This document shows, in pieces, positions 54,883 through 62,855 of a stretch of DNA of 64,000 nucleotides. The stretch's first letter is position 1. Every line of letters begins with the position of its first letter. The position numbers and the translations under genes are program-made. The notes under the pieces were generated by a model. It did not search any database, was not told the origin of the DNA, and saw only the letters and a list, made by a program, of their open reading frames with translations. Source of the DNA: Streptomyces mexicanus (GTDB lineage: Bacteria > Actinomycetota > Actinomycetes > Streptomycetales > Streptomycetaceae). Location of the stretch: positions 2,420,084-2,484,083 of the forward strand of contig NZ_LR732544.1 of the NCBI RefSeq assembly GCF_902506575.1, given 5' to 3'.

Positions 54883-57057
54883 GTGACGTGGCTGCGGGCC
54901 TTCGGGGAGGTCGTGCGATCCGGGCTCACGATCGAGGAGACGCGGCTGGAACCCCTGCTCGCGCTGCGTACGGCCGCTGGGGTGGCCATCGTCATCGGGC
55001 CGGCGCTGTGGCTGGTCTCCCCTGCGTATGCCGCGTCCGCCGCCCTCGGCGCCTACTCCGCGGGTGGGGCCACCTTTCAGCGCACCTGGCGTCCACGCAA
55101 GGTGATCGCGCTCGGCGCGGGCGCGGGTCTGGCGCTCAGCACCTTCGTGGGCTACCTGGCGGCGGGGCGACTCGTGACGTTCCTCCCACTGCTGGCCGTA
55201 TGGGCCTTTGCCGCGGGAATGGCGTGGGCCGTCGGATCGACCGCTGGGATCGTCGCAGCGACGACGGTCGGCAGCATGCTGGTGACCATCACCCTTCCCA
55301 CGAGCTTCGGGCGAGCCCTGGAGCACGCCGGGGTCATCGCGCTCGGGGGCGTGACGCAGGCCGTGCTGATCCTGCTGTTCCCGATCCGCCGTTGGGGGGC
55401 GCATCGGGACGCGCTCGCCGACGCCCTGGCCGCCGTGGCGGACTACGCCCGCCGGCTGCGGCACGACCCGACCGCCCCGTTCGACCCGGAGCCGTTGATG
55501 ACGGCCCGGGACGCGGCCGCCGTGACGCCGTCACAGGCCCGCACCCGTCCCCCCGTCCTGCACGGCCCCCGGGGACTCGCCGAGCGCATTCGGCCGGTGG
55601 TCGCCGCGCTCGCCGACCCGGACGTTGGCGCCCCGGCGGAGGGACCCGGGCGGGACCGCGCGCGGGAGTTGCTCGACGCGGCCGCCGACGTTCTGGATGC
55701 GGTCGCCCGTTCGATCCGCCGCGGCACCCCCGCCGAGGTGCGGCCCGAGAGCACGGACGTCCTGCGCGTCGACGAGGAGCACGAGGTGCTGGAGGGCCCC
55801 GCGCGGCAGGCCGCCGAGCGGCTCGTGGAACTGCTCGGCGAGGCGTTGGAGATCGCCGGGAGCGGCTGCGCGCGCGGGAGGACGCCCACGCCGCCCGGCC
55901 CCGCGAGCGCCCAGTTCCTGGTACGCCCGACACTGTTCCGGCTGGTCCCGGTCGTCGTCCGGGCGGTGCGCCGTGAGCTCCGCCGGGACTCGCCCGTGTT
56001 CCGGCACGCCGTCCGCCTGGCGGCGGTGGCCACGCTCGGCTATCTGATCGCCGCCCGGCTCCCCCTGGGTCACGGCTACTGGGCACCCATTGCCTCGGTG
56101 ATGGTGATGCGGCCGGACTTCCACCGGACGTACGCGCGTGCGGTGGCCCGTCTCGCCGGGACCCTGGCGGGGGTCGCGCTCGCCACCGGGATGGTGCGGG
56201 GCCTGGGCCCGGACGCCCATGTGTCCGGCGTGCTGGCGGTGGTCTCGGCGGGCCTGTCGTACACGCTGATCCGTACCGGCTACGCCTACTCCCAGTGCTT
56301 CACCGCCGCGTACGTCGTCTTCCTGCTCGGCATGGGCGGCCAGGCATGGGAGCAGACGGTCCCGGAGCGGGTGGTGCTCACCCTGCTCGGCGGGGCCCTG
56401 GCAATGCTGGCGTACCTGGTGTTCCCCGCATGGGAGACACCCCGGCTGCCGGGCCGGCTTGCGGACTGGCTAGCCGCCAACGGCCGCTACGCGGCCGCGG
56501 TGCTCCGCAACTACGCCGAACCGACCCGAGAGCATCACGCCGACATGCGCAGGGCACTGCTGGAGAGCAGGGAGGCACGTGCTGCCTGGCAGGAGGCATA
56601 CGACCGGGCAAGGCAGGAACCAGTCCGCCCCCGGGGGCTCACGTCGCGCGAGGCGCAGGAGGCGCAGGAGGCGCTCAAGGGGTTCGGCCGGGCAACGATG
56701 CTCATGGAGAGCCACGTCCCGCGGGCCGACAGCCGTGTCGTCCCCGAGGCGGAGCGGTTCGCCGACGCCCTGGAGGCGGACACCGCGAAAGCGGCAGCCG
56801 ACGTGCGCGAGCACAGGAATCCGGACTGGGGGCGCGTGGAGGAGGCGCTCCACGCGTGGGAGGGCGCCGCCGGGGACCGGAGCCCGGTCCTGCGGCGCGA
56901 GGCGGAACTGCAGAAGCAAGCCTTGGAGGACCTCGCGACGGCCGTGAGCCGCACGCCCCTGGAACGGGACGTCGGCTCTGCTCGCGAGGAGCAGAGAGTG
57001 CGGGCGGCCGCGGCGGCGGAAGGTGACGGATCAGGAGCCGCGCACCGGAGTGGGTGA
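54883..57057 (+). CDS. FUSC-family membrane protein (YccS-like)
   Basis: About 724 residues from GTG 54883 (an open frame extends to 54775). TAGGCT lies 7 bases before this GTG and there is no ribosome site, so translation may be leaderless. Two membrane blocks, about residues 20-165 and 390-530, each with several helices (VVRSGLTIEETRLEPLLALR, LGHGYWAPIASVMVMRPDFH: the FUSC signature), separated by a soluble helical domain; a helical cytosolic tail of about 190 residues follows. Family members include fusaric acid and aromatic acid exporters. The 3' end overlaps the convergent PsiE gene by 27 bases. Confidence 0.8.
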   Translation: MTWLRAFGEVVRSGLTIEETRLEPLLALRTAAGVAIVIGPALWLVSPAYAASAALGAYSAGGATFQRTWRPRKVIALGAGAGLALSTFVGYLAAGRLVTFLPLLAVWAFAAGMAWAVGSTAGIVAATTVGSMLVTITLPTSFGRALEHAGVIALGGVTQAVLILLFPIRRWGAHRDALADALAAVADYARRLRHDPTAPFDPEPLMTARDAAAVTPSQARTRPPVLHGPRGLAERIRPVVAALADPDVGAPAEGPGRDRARELLDAAADVLDAVARSIRRGTPAEVRPESTDVLRVDEEHEVLEGPARQAAERLVELLGEALEIAGSGCARGRTPTPPGPASAQFLVRPTLFRLVPVVVRAVRRELRRDSPVFRHAVRLAAVATLGYLIAARLPLGHGYWAPIASVMVMRPDFHRTYARAVARLAGTLAGVALATGMVRGLGPDAHVSGVLAVVSAGLSYTLIRTGYAYSQCFTAAYVVFLLGMGGQAWEQTVPERVVLTLLGGALAMLAYLVFPAWETPRLPGRLADWLAANGRYAAAVLRNYAEPTREHHADMRRALLESREARAAWQEAYDRARQEPVRPRGLTSREAQEAQEALKGFGRATMLMESHVPRADSRVVPEAERFADALEADTAKAAADVREHRNPDWGRVEEALHAWEGAAGDRSPVLRREAELQKQALEDLATAVSRTPLERDVGSAREEQRVRAAAAAEGDGSGAAHRSG

Positions 57058-57567
57058 CGAAGTCGGCGATGGGGAGCGCCCCGCCTCCTGGAGCGGGAAG
57101 TAATCTCCCGGCCGCGTCGAGCGCCGCCACACGTACACCGCTGTCGCCATCACGAGGATCAGCCCCGCCAGGATGAGCAGTTCGATCCCCTCGACGTTCC
57201 AGCGGAAGGACTTCTCCGCCTCGGCCGTCACGATGAGCACCTTGCGGATGCCGGCAATCAGGCCGACGACGAGGAACGGCTCCGCGTCGAGGGTCTGGTT
57301 CCTGATGGTGAGGCGGACGGTGTGGAGCAGCTCGGCCACGATGAACAGCACCAGGCTGCTGTCCAGGGCGGAGAGAATGACCGTTTCCTCGCGGTACGGC
57401 CCCTGGATCGACCTGATGACGTCATGGACGACCCCGACGGTCAGGATCCCCGCGAGCAGTACGAGGAGCGCCCCGACGATGAGGTGGATGCCGTCCTCGA
57501 TGAGCTGTAGGAGGCCCTGTACCCGGCCGCCCTCGATCTTCGGGAGAATGGGTCGCACATTCAGCAT
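57031..57567 (-). CDS. PsiE-family membrane protein
   Basis: 178 residues from ATG at 57567. Four hydrophobic segments: HLIVGALLVLLAGILTVGVV, SSLVLFIVAELLHTVRLTIR, FLVVGLIAGIRKVLIVTAEA and LLILAGLILVMATAVYVWRR. EPFLVVGLIAGIRKVLIV is the PsiE hallmark. PsiE is phosphate-starvation inducible in E. coli and is a constant member of proteobacterial heat-resistance loci, where its role is unclear. Its presence here supports the comparison with such loci. Confidence 0.85.
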   Translation of the reverse strand: MLNVRPILPKIEGGRVQGLLQLIEDGIHLIVGALLVLLAGILTVGVVHDVIRSIQGPYREETVILSALDSSLVLFIVAELLHTVRLTIRNQTLDAEPFLVVGLIAGIRKVLIVTAEAEKSFRWNVEGIELLILAGLILVMATAVYVWRRSTRPGDYFPLQEAGRSPSPTSSPTPVRGS

Positions 57568-57700
57568 GCTAGGGGTGCCCCCGCCCGCGGGCGCGGCGTG
57601 CTGCCGAACGGGTGGACGGGCGCAGCCCTCCCTGTGATGGCAGCCTGGTGGAAGGGATGAGGCACGACGTCACCAGTCCTACCTGGCAGGACGAGGGTGT

Positions 57701-58789
57701 ATGAGACAGCCCGACGCGGACACGACCGTCAGGAACCTGCGGCTTGTCTTGGTCGCCGACCCGGGCCTGCCCTCCGAAATCGCCCGAGACCTCGCCCCCC
57801 GTCTGCCGGAGCATCTGCGCCGCCGCATCGGCAGGGGCATCCGCTGGCAGGTGGACACTGTGACGGCGCCCTTGGTGGCAAACGAGCAGGTCGACGTGTC
57901 CGACGTGGCCGAAATCGTCGGCACCCATCTCGAGGACGGCGACTGGGACATCGGCGTCTTGCTCACCGATCTGCCGCGCCGGGCGGAGCGCAACCCGGTC
58001 AGCATCGAAGTCGACCCGGAGCACAGGATCGCGCTGGTCTCACTGCCCGCCCTCGGCTCCCGGCGTCTGCGGCGCCGGGTGCGGCAGGTGGTGGTCGGCG
58101 CCGTCAGGCAACTGACCGCGCAGGACGAAAAACCGCTGGATTCCTCCGTCGGCCGTCCGGCACCCGCGGAGGAGTCCGACCGCGAACGCTACGTGGTGCC
58201 GGGGCTACGCGGCCACGTCCGTCTGGTCCTGGGCATGGTGCGCGCCAACCGTCCCTGGCGACTGTTCGCGAGCCTCTCCCGCGCCATGGCTGGGGTCTTC
58301 GCCACCGCAGCCGTCGGCTTCATCAACGCCACGACCTGGCAGGTCGCCACCGCTCTAGGCATCCCGCAGCTGATGCTCATCGCGGTGCTGTCCACCCTCG
58401 CCCTCACCGCGTGGATCATCATCGACCACCGGCTGTGGGAACGCGCCGGGGACCTGCCTGGCGCCCACGCGCCGCTGTACCCCTATAACCTGGTCACGCT
58501 CCTCACCATCGGGCTGGGGGTGTTCTTCCTCTACGCTGCGCTGTTCGTGACCCTCGTGGCGGTCTCGTTCCTGGTCGTGACCCCATCCGTCTTCGGCCGG
58601 ATCGTGCACCACGCCGTCGATGCCTCGGACTACCTCACGCTGAGCTGGTTCGTCACGTCCAGCTCCATGATCGGCGGTGCTTTCGGGACAGGACTCGAGA
58701 ACGCCGAGGAGGGGCGCGACGCCGCGTACGGGCAACGCCACCGGAAACGTCAGCGGCAGCTGACCGAGGCCCGCGACCGGTCCAGGTGA
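57701..58789 (+). CDS. Recurrent membrane protein of unknown function (intact copy)
   Basis: 362 residues from ATG 57701. The soluble N-terminal half reads NLRLVLVADPGLPSEIARDL, WQVDTVTAPLVANEQVDVSD and EDGDWDIGVLLTDLPRRAER. Then RRYVVPGL-type sequence (RYVVPGLRGHVRLVLGMVRA, NRPWRLFASLSRAMAGVFAT) leads into about four membrane helices (LMLIAVLSTLALTAWIIIDH, LVTLLTIGLGVFFLYAALFV, MIGGAFGTGLENAEE). I do not recognise a function. Three more copies, all broken, lie at 19640, 19847 and 54280, so the family has been repeatedly duplicated in the island. Confidence 0.75.
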   Translation: MRQPDADTTVRNLRLVLVADPGLPSEIARDLAPRLPEHLRRRIGRGIRWQVDTVTAPLVANEQVDVSDVAEIVGTHLEDGDWDIGVLLTDLPRRAERNPVSIEVDPEHRIALVSLPALGSRRLRRRVRQVVVGAVRQLTAQDEKPLDSSVGRPAPAEESDRERYVVPGLRGHVRLVLGMVRANRPWRLFASLSRAMAGVFATAAVGFINATTWQVATALGIPQLMLIAVLSTLALTAWIIIDHRLWERAGDLPGAHAPLYPYNLVTLLTIGLGVFFLYAALFVTLVAVSFLVVTPSVFGRIVHHAVDASDYLTLSWFVTSSSMIGGAFGTGLENAEEGRDAAYGQRHRKRQRQLTEARDRSR

Positions 58790-59135
58790 GGAGCCCTCGG
58801 CTGCGCAGTGTCAGGTTGGTGGATCGTGCTGTTACGACTGCCCTGCCTGGCCGTGTCGAGCGGGTTCGCCTTCATACGGCTGCTGCCGAGGAGCGCTGTG
58901 GACAAGGCGCCGGTGCGGCTTGCGGCCACCGCCGCCCTGCGGACCCGTCCCATTGGCGCCTGGCCGCAGTCGAGTTCCCGCACGCCGAGGGACACAGTCG
59001 CTTCACGGACGCCGGCGGCACGAGCGACCGCTCAGATCCCGCCGTGGCCGAGCGATCGGGCACTCCGACCGCCGCGGCCCCGCGGGCGACACCCCGTAGC
59101 GAGCCGCCGGGGCCCGGCCAGCTCGCCCTGGCACG
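58790..59135. other. Stretch with an integrase/transposase N-terminal remnant
   Basis: From 58808 the + strand reads WWIVLLRLPCLAVSSGFAFI, RLLPRSAVDK, the usual N-terminus of rve-type transposases in Streptomyces; homology ends near 58905. No other feature seen. Confidence 0.45.
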
Positions 59136-59537
59136 ATGCTCGTCATGCAGCCGCTGCCCACACCCTGCCCCGCCGACCTGGTCCCCGACGCCACGGGCCA
59201 GGACGCCTTCAACGCCGCATACCGGTCAGCCATGCAGCAGCGTGCCGTATTCGTTGCCGTCGAGTGCCAGGCCCAGCGCTGGACGGTCAAGGCCGACGCG
59301 CTCACGGCCTTCGAGCACGACATCGACGCCACGGTGTACGACGCCGTCCGGAACGCGCTCATCCGCCTAATCCGCTCCCGCGAGATCCGTCCCGATTTCT
59401 CCGCCGGACCGGTCTACTTCGTCCTATACGACCTGGAGAACGAGAACCGGGCGCGCGAACTCGCCGCCGCACTGCACGCGGCACTGTACGGCGACCTCGG
59501 CCCACTGGCCCAGGCCGTATCCGACACCCCGGCCTGA
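59136..59537 (+). CDS. Protein of unknown function (about 130 aa)
   Basis: ATG 59136 or, in frame, ATG 59145; no clear ribosome site. Sequence DATGQDAFNAAYRSAMQQRA, VFVAVECQAQRWTVKADALT, AFEHDIDATVYDAVRNALIR and GPVYFVLYDLENENRARELA reads as one globular alpha/beta domain. Not recognised. Last plausible gene before the right end of the element. Confidence 0.5.
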   Translation: MLVMQPLPTPCPADLVPDATGQDAFNAAYRSAMQQRAVFVAVECQAQRWTVKADALTAFEHDIDATVYDAVRNALIRLIRSREIRPDFSAGPVYFVLYDLENENRARELAAALHAALYGDLGPLAQAVSDTPA

Positions 59538-59589
59538 TCAAGACATCGCCACTCACTGCCACGTGCCGGGTCCAACGTCGGAGGCTACT

Positions 59590-59890
59590 GGCGGGTTACC
59601 TAGAGTTCTGCCTAACAACGGCGTCGAACCGCCACACGCCGCCGTGCCGGCCGAACCTCCTCTCGGGCAGCACGTGGCGGGCGACGGCGGCGAATCCCAG
59701 GCCCACCTCGTACAGCTTCCCGCCGCCGCTGACAGTGCCGATCTCCGGCAGGGTGCGGGCCACTCCGTCGCCGTCGCGGACGGCGACGTACTGCATTGCC
59801 TTCGCGATCGGAGGCCAGCCGGCACTCGGCAGGCGACGTATCCCCAGTTCATCAACGCATCGACCCACAGGTTCAACGCGGCATGACCTG
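59590..59890 (-). pseudogene. Unassigned coding remnant at the right end of the element
   Basis: On the minus strand one frame reads ALNLWVDALMNWGYVACRVP and, after a shift, PPIAKAMQYVAVRDGDGVAR, TLPEIGTVSGGGKLYEVGLG, FAAVARHVLPERRFGRHGGV. Composition looks like real coding sequence. No family recognised; upstream sequence is cut by the element end. Confidence 0.35.
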
Positions 59891-59906
59891 CAGCAACGGC
59901 TGCGTA

Positions 59907-59918
59907 CGGTGCGCAGAA
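59907..59918 (-). repeat. Right terminal inverted repeat of the element
   Basis: CGGTGCGCAGAA; reverse complement TTCTGCGCACCG, matching the left end at 11 of 12 positions. Confidence 0.8.
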
Positions 59919-59924
59919 GGTCCC
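59919..59924 (+). repeat. Right direct repeat GGTCCC flanking the element
   Basis: Second copy of GGTCCC. The Mom-like frame resumes immediately after it (codons CCG TAC GAG GAG). Confidence 0.8.
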
Positions 59925-60477
59925 GTACGAGGAGTCGCTGGAGTTGAACCGGCTGGTGCTGCTCGACGAGGTACCGGCGAACGCGGAGACGTGGGCGCAG
60001 GCGCGCGTATTCCGACTGGCGGCCGCCCGAGGCGTCCGGGGGATCGTCGCGCACAGCGACCCCGAGCCCAGGACGCGCCTCACCGCCCACGGACCCGAGG
60101 TGATCTTTCCTGGCCATCACGGGACGATCTACCAGGCCAAAGGGATGGATTACCTGGGCAAGACGCGACCGCGGCGCCTGACCATGCTGCCTGACGGCTC
60201 AGTCCTCCACGACCGCGCGATGTCCAAGGTCCGCAACGACGAGTGCGGCCGCGGCGGAGTCGAGCGGCGTCTGGTCGCTCTCGGCGCCCGCCCCCGCAGC
60301 GAGGGTGAGCCGGGCCGGGGGTGGCTGGAGGAGGCCCTGCAGGCCGTAGGGGCGCGGGTCGTATCCCACGGAGGCAACCATCGCTATGCGGCCTACATCG
60401 GGCCGCGCGCCGGCCGCCGGTTCGCCGCCACCTCCTACCCGTATCCGAAGGCCGACCGAGGGGGTGCTGTCGCATGA
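59925..60477 (+). pseudogene. Mom-like DNA-modification acetyltransferase, 3' half
   Basis: Host sequence resumes as YEESLELNRLVLLDEVPANA, ETWAQARVFRLAAARGVRGI, VAHSDPEPRTRLTAHGPEVI and FPGHHGTIYQAKGMDYLGKT, the C-terminal part of Mom-like acetyltransferases. A TTG at 59944 could start a shorter product, but without the N-terminal half it should be inactive. The stop overlaps the next start (ATGA, 60474-60477), so the downstream gene was translationally coupled to the intact gene. Confidence 0.8.
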
Positions 60478-61181
60478 CTGCCGCACTCCGCCCTGGCCGC
60501 GAAGGGGTCGATCTGGTCATCTCCTGGGGCCTGGGCGTCGACTCGACCGCGTACCTCGTGAAGATGCTGGACGACCCGGCCGCCCACGGAGTGGACCTGG
60601 CCCGCACCATGGTGATCCACCAGCTCACCGGGAGCGAGTGGCCGACCACCCGTGCCCACGCCGAGCAGTTCGTGCTGCCGCTCCTTCGTAAGCACCAGGT
60701 CCGGCTCGTTCAGGTCTCCCGGTCCAGCCGCGCTTTGGCGATCGCGGTGATGGACGACTCCCGCCGACCGGAGCGGATCGTCCAGCGCGGACCGTGGGAG
60801 CTGTGGGACGAGTACGAGACCAATGGAACCGTTCCCCAGCAGGGCGGCATCCGGATCTGCAGCCTGCACGCCAAGGGCGAGGTCGGCGACGCACTGATCG
60901 CCGCGCTCGGTGGAGCGGGTCGACGTGGGCCGGGCAGCCGCTCTCGGCCAGAGGCTGCGGAGCGTCTCGGAGCGGCACGGTGTGCCCGTCGAGGTCGACG
61001 AGCGCTACGGGCGGGTGCGGGCGTGGGTCCAGCGGCGCGGGCCGACTCTTCCGACGGTGGAGGAACTGATGGTCACCGCCCCGTTCCATGTCCGGGACAA
61101 GCAGGTGCCGCACTTCGAACGGGAGTGGGCGGCGCACCGCCGCGACAGGTCGTGACGCGGTCTGGGTGCCGGCGAGATTGA
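60474..61181 (+). CDS. PAPS-reductase/ATP-pyrophosphatase-like protein with altered C-terminus
   Basis: 235 residues; ATG 60474 overlaps the Mom-like stop. Residues 12-25 (DLVISWGLGVDSTA) are the SxGxDS-type PP-loop that binds ATP in PAPS-reductase and DndC-like proteins; WPTTRAHAEQFVLPLLRKHQ and GIRICSLHAKGEVGDALIAA follow, the latter holding a Cys as in the family. After residue 145 the frame becomes Arg/Ala/Gly-rich and unconvincing, while another frame (60910-61155) looks coding. The gene therefore seems truncated or fused by deletion. In phages and plasmids such proteins accompany DNA modification genes; substrate unknown. Confidence 0.6.
   Translation: MTAALRPGREGVDLVISWGLGVDSTAYLVKMLDDPAAHGVDLARTMVIHQLTGSEWPTTRAHAEQFVLPLLRKHQVRLVQVSRSSRALAIAVMDDSRRPERIVQRGPWELWDEYETNGTVPQQGGIRICSLHAKGEVGDALIAALGGAGRRGPGSRSRPEAAERLGAARCARRGRRALRAGAGVGPAARADSSDGGGTDGHRPVPCPGQAGAALRTGVGGAPPRQVVTRSGCRRD
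60910..61155 (+). CDS. Small protein or displaced 3' coding segment (81 aa)
   Basis: Frame reads ERVDVGRAAALGQRLRSVSE, RHGVPVEVDERYGRVRAWVQ, RRGPTLPTVEELMVTAPFHV, RDKQVPHFEREWAAHRRD. GTG 60910 has no ribosome site. It may be a separate small gene overlapping the PAPS-reductase-like frame, or the end of a gene joined to it by a frameshift or deletion. Not recognised. Confidence 0.45.
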   Translation: MERVDVGRAAALGQRLRSVSERHGVPVEVDERYGRVRAWVQRRGPTLPTVEELMVTAPFHVRDKQVPHFEREWAAHRRDRS

Positions 61182-61206
61182 CAGCCTCCCATCAAGAGCG
61201 TCATAT
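61178..61206 (+). promoter_or_regulatory. Sigma-70-type promoter of the gene at 61406
   Basis: Perfect TTGACA (61178-61183), 17-base spacer, TCATAT (61201-61206), then TGATT as at the other three copies. Confidence 0.7.
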
Positions 61207-61214
61207 TGATTACA

Positions 61215-61327
61215 CGAAACAAGCGGCAAAAGCGGTGGACGGCGGAAGGCACCCCCTCACGGGGGTGTCGGCCCAGAGCGGCAACCCCGGCCGAACGTCC
61301 CGCCGACCACCATCACCAACTCGACTC
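61215..61327 (+). promoter_or_regulatory. Decayed leader locus 6 with two CGGCAA motifs
   Basis: CGGCAA at 61224-61229 has no pairing flanks. A second CGGCAA at 61279-61284 has a weak stem (TCGG/CCGA outside, with mismatches and a bulge inside). Between them CACCCCC and GGGGGTG (61250-61256 and 61261-61267) form a 7-bp hairpin with loop TCAC. TCACCAACTCGACTC (61313-61327) is the conserved spacer. The start codon is 79 bases further on, unlike the other copies. Confidence 0.55.
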
Positions 61328-61405
61328 GCCCCCGGCACCTGAGCGCCGGAAGAACAAGAGGAGCAGGCCCTCAGTATAGGGCCGCGGCCCGAACCGGAGA
61401 ATGCA

Positions 61406-62335
61406 ATGTCCAAGGCCCTGAACCCGCAGCGTCGCGTCATCGGCGACCGCGCCGTGGTCAACCGTGACTGGATCCGCGAGTTCACCGGCGCCAGCGCCGG
61501 CACCGCGGCCCGCTGGTACAAGCTGCGCCTCGAGCAGCCCGAGGAGCACCGCCACCCGGAGAAGGAGCGCATCGACGGGACCGACTTCTACGACGAGCAG
61601 CAGTTCCGCAACTTCTACACCTGGTTCCAGCAGGAGAAGGCGAGCAAGGTCCTCAAGGCCGATCCCGAGCTGTACGAGCTCGACCCCGAGGACGTCGTCT
61701 CCATCAACAAGGCCGCCGAACTGCTCAAGTTCAGCGGGCCTTCGGTGATCCGCAAGTACCGGCAGGCGAACCCCGGCTACTTTCCAGAGCCCGTCGACGA
61801 GCCGGTCCAGGGCCCCACCGGCCGCATGATCCCCGGCTTCCGCGTCGGCGACCTGCAGGACTTCGACCGCAAGCGCACCGGGGACAAGCTCGGCAAGGCC
61901 GGCCGCCGCCCCGGGCCGCAGCCGGAGGCGCCCGTCGGCCGGCCCTCCGCCCTCGAGGAGGCCCTCGCGGCCGAGCTGAGCGCCCACGCCGGCGGTGAGC
62001 CGCTCACCGCCACGCAGCTCGCCGAACAGTACGCCACCGAGGCGATCGACCGCGACGGCTACCACCCGGGGCTGGCCGCAGAGCTCAGCGTCCAGTACGG
62101 GGGCCCGCAGAGGTCCTGGGAGTACGCCGTCCGCAACGCCCTCAAACACCACCCGGCGGCCGCGCCGCGACGCTCCGAAGCCGACCGGCGGGCGGCCATC
62201 GCCCTGTCCGCCCTGCGCGAGCGCGGCGACGTTCGAGGTCTTGCCGCCTCCCTCGCCCGCGAACACGGAGGCAGCCCCGACGTCTGGTCGCGTGCGGTGA
62301 ACGCGGCACGCAGGCTCGCCAACCCCACCTCCTGA
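61406..62335 (+). CDS. Protein of unknown function (309 aa)
   Basis: ATG 61406 follows CCGGAGA. N-terminal region (VNRDWIREFTGASAGTAARW, YKLRLEQPEEHRHPEKERID) and SINKAAELLKFSGPSVIRKY resemble DNA-binding helix-turn-helix segments, as in plasmid or phage excisionase-like regulators. GRRPGPQPEAPVGRPSALEE is a flexible linker, and the C-terminus has two helical repeats (PLTATQLAEQYATEAIDRDG; ALSALRERGDVRGLAASLAR). Not recognised as a family. Own promoter and decayed leader. Confidence 0.65.
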   Translation: MSKALNPQRRVIGDRAVVNRDWIREFTGASAGTAARWYKLRLEQPEEHRHPEKERIDGTDFYDEQQFRNFYTWFQQEKASKVLKADPELYELDPEDVVSINKAAELLKFSGPSVIRKYRQANPGYFPEPVDEPVQGPTGRMIPGFRVGDLQDFDRKRTGDKLGKAGRRPGPQPEAPVGRPSALEEALAAELSAHAGGEPLTATQLAEQYATEAIDRDGYHPGLAAELSVQYGGPQRSWEYAVRNALKHHPAAAPRRSEADRRAAIALSALRERGDVRGLAASLAREHGGSPDVWSRAVNAARRLANPTS

Positions 62336-62364
62336 TCTTCCTACCAGCAGAAGGACGGCCCCCG

Positions 62365-62622
62365 ATGCCCAGCTATCAGCTCCGCGATACCGCCACTGGC
62401 CGGCTCCTCGCCCGCGACCTGGCCGACTACGCCGCGGCCGAGGCCGCCATGGACCGCCTCGACGACGAACTGGAACACGACCTCGCGGCCAACGGCGAAG
62501 GCGCCGGACGCATCCGCCTGCGTCTCGACATCGAAAAGGTCACCGCCGGCATCCCGGAGACCGTCGGGCACCACGTGCTCCTCCTGGGCGTCGACGACGC
62601 AGCCCCCATGCCCTTGCTGTAG
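62365..62622 (+). CDS. Small protein of unknown function (85 aa)
   Basis: ATG 62365, 29 bases after the previous gene, AGAAGGA upstream. Sequence MPSYQLRDTATGRLLARDLA, DYAAAEAAMDRLDDELEHDL and RIRLRLDIEKVTAGIPETVG: a compact alpha/beta fold. Not recognised. Confidence 0.6.
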   Translation: MPSYQLRDTATGRLLARDLADYAAAEAAMDRLDDELEHDLAANGEGAGRIRLRLDIEKVTAGIPETVGHHVLLLGVDDAAPMPLL

Positions 62623-62771
62623 CCGACGGACCTTGCCATGAACCGCGGTGTGCCGCACGGGAAGCCTGCACTCAGTTCCGGCAGTCCGCGCAGCGCCGGC
62701 TCACGACTCGGACCAGTGGCGCCATCCCTGGGAAGTAGCCACTGACCTGCACCCCCCTCACATCAAGGGGG

Positions 62772-62799
62772 TTGCAGCATCCCAGTAAGAGCGTATAAT
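62772..62799 (+). promoter_or_regulatory. Sigma-70-type promoter of the gene at 62856
   Basis: TTGCAG (62772-62777), 16-base spacer, perfect TATAAT (62794-62799), then TGATT. An inverted repeat CCCCCT/AGGGGG lies just upstream (about 62754-62772) and could be the preceding terminator. Confidence 0.75.
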
Positions 62800-62807
62800 T
62801 GATTTTA

Positions 62808-62829
62808 GATCCAGGCGGCAACCTGGATC
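62808..62829 (+). promoter_or_regulatory. CGGCAA-loop leader hairpin 7
   Basis: GATCCAGG pairs perfectly (8 bp) with CCTGGATC around CGGCAA, starting 9 bases after the -10 box. CACCAGCCGACTCAGGAG follows, then GTG 62856. Confidence 0.88.
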
Positions 62830-62855
62830 AGTCACCAGCCGACTCAGGAGCAGAC

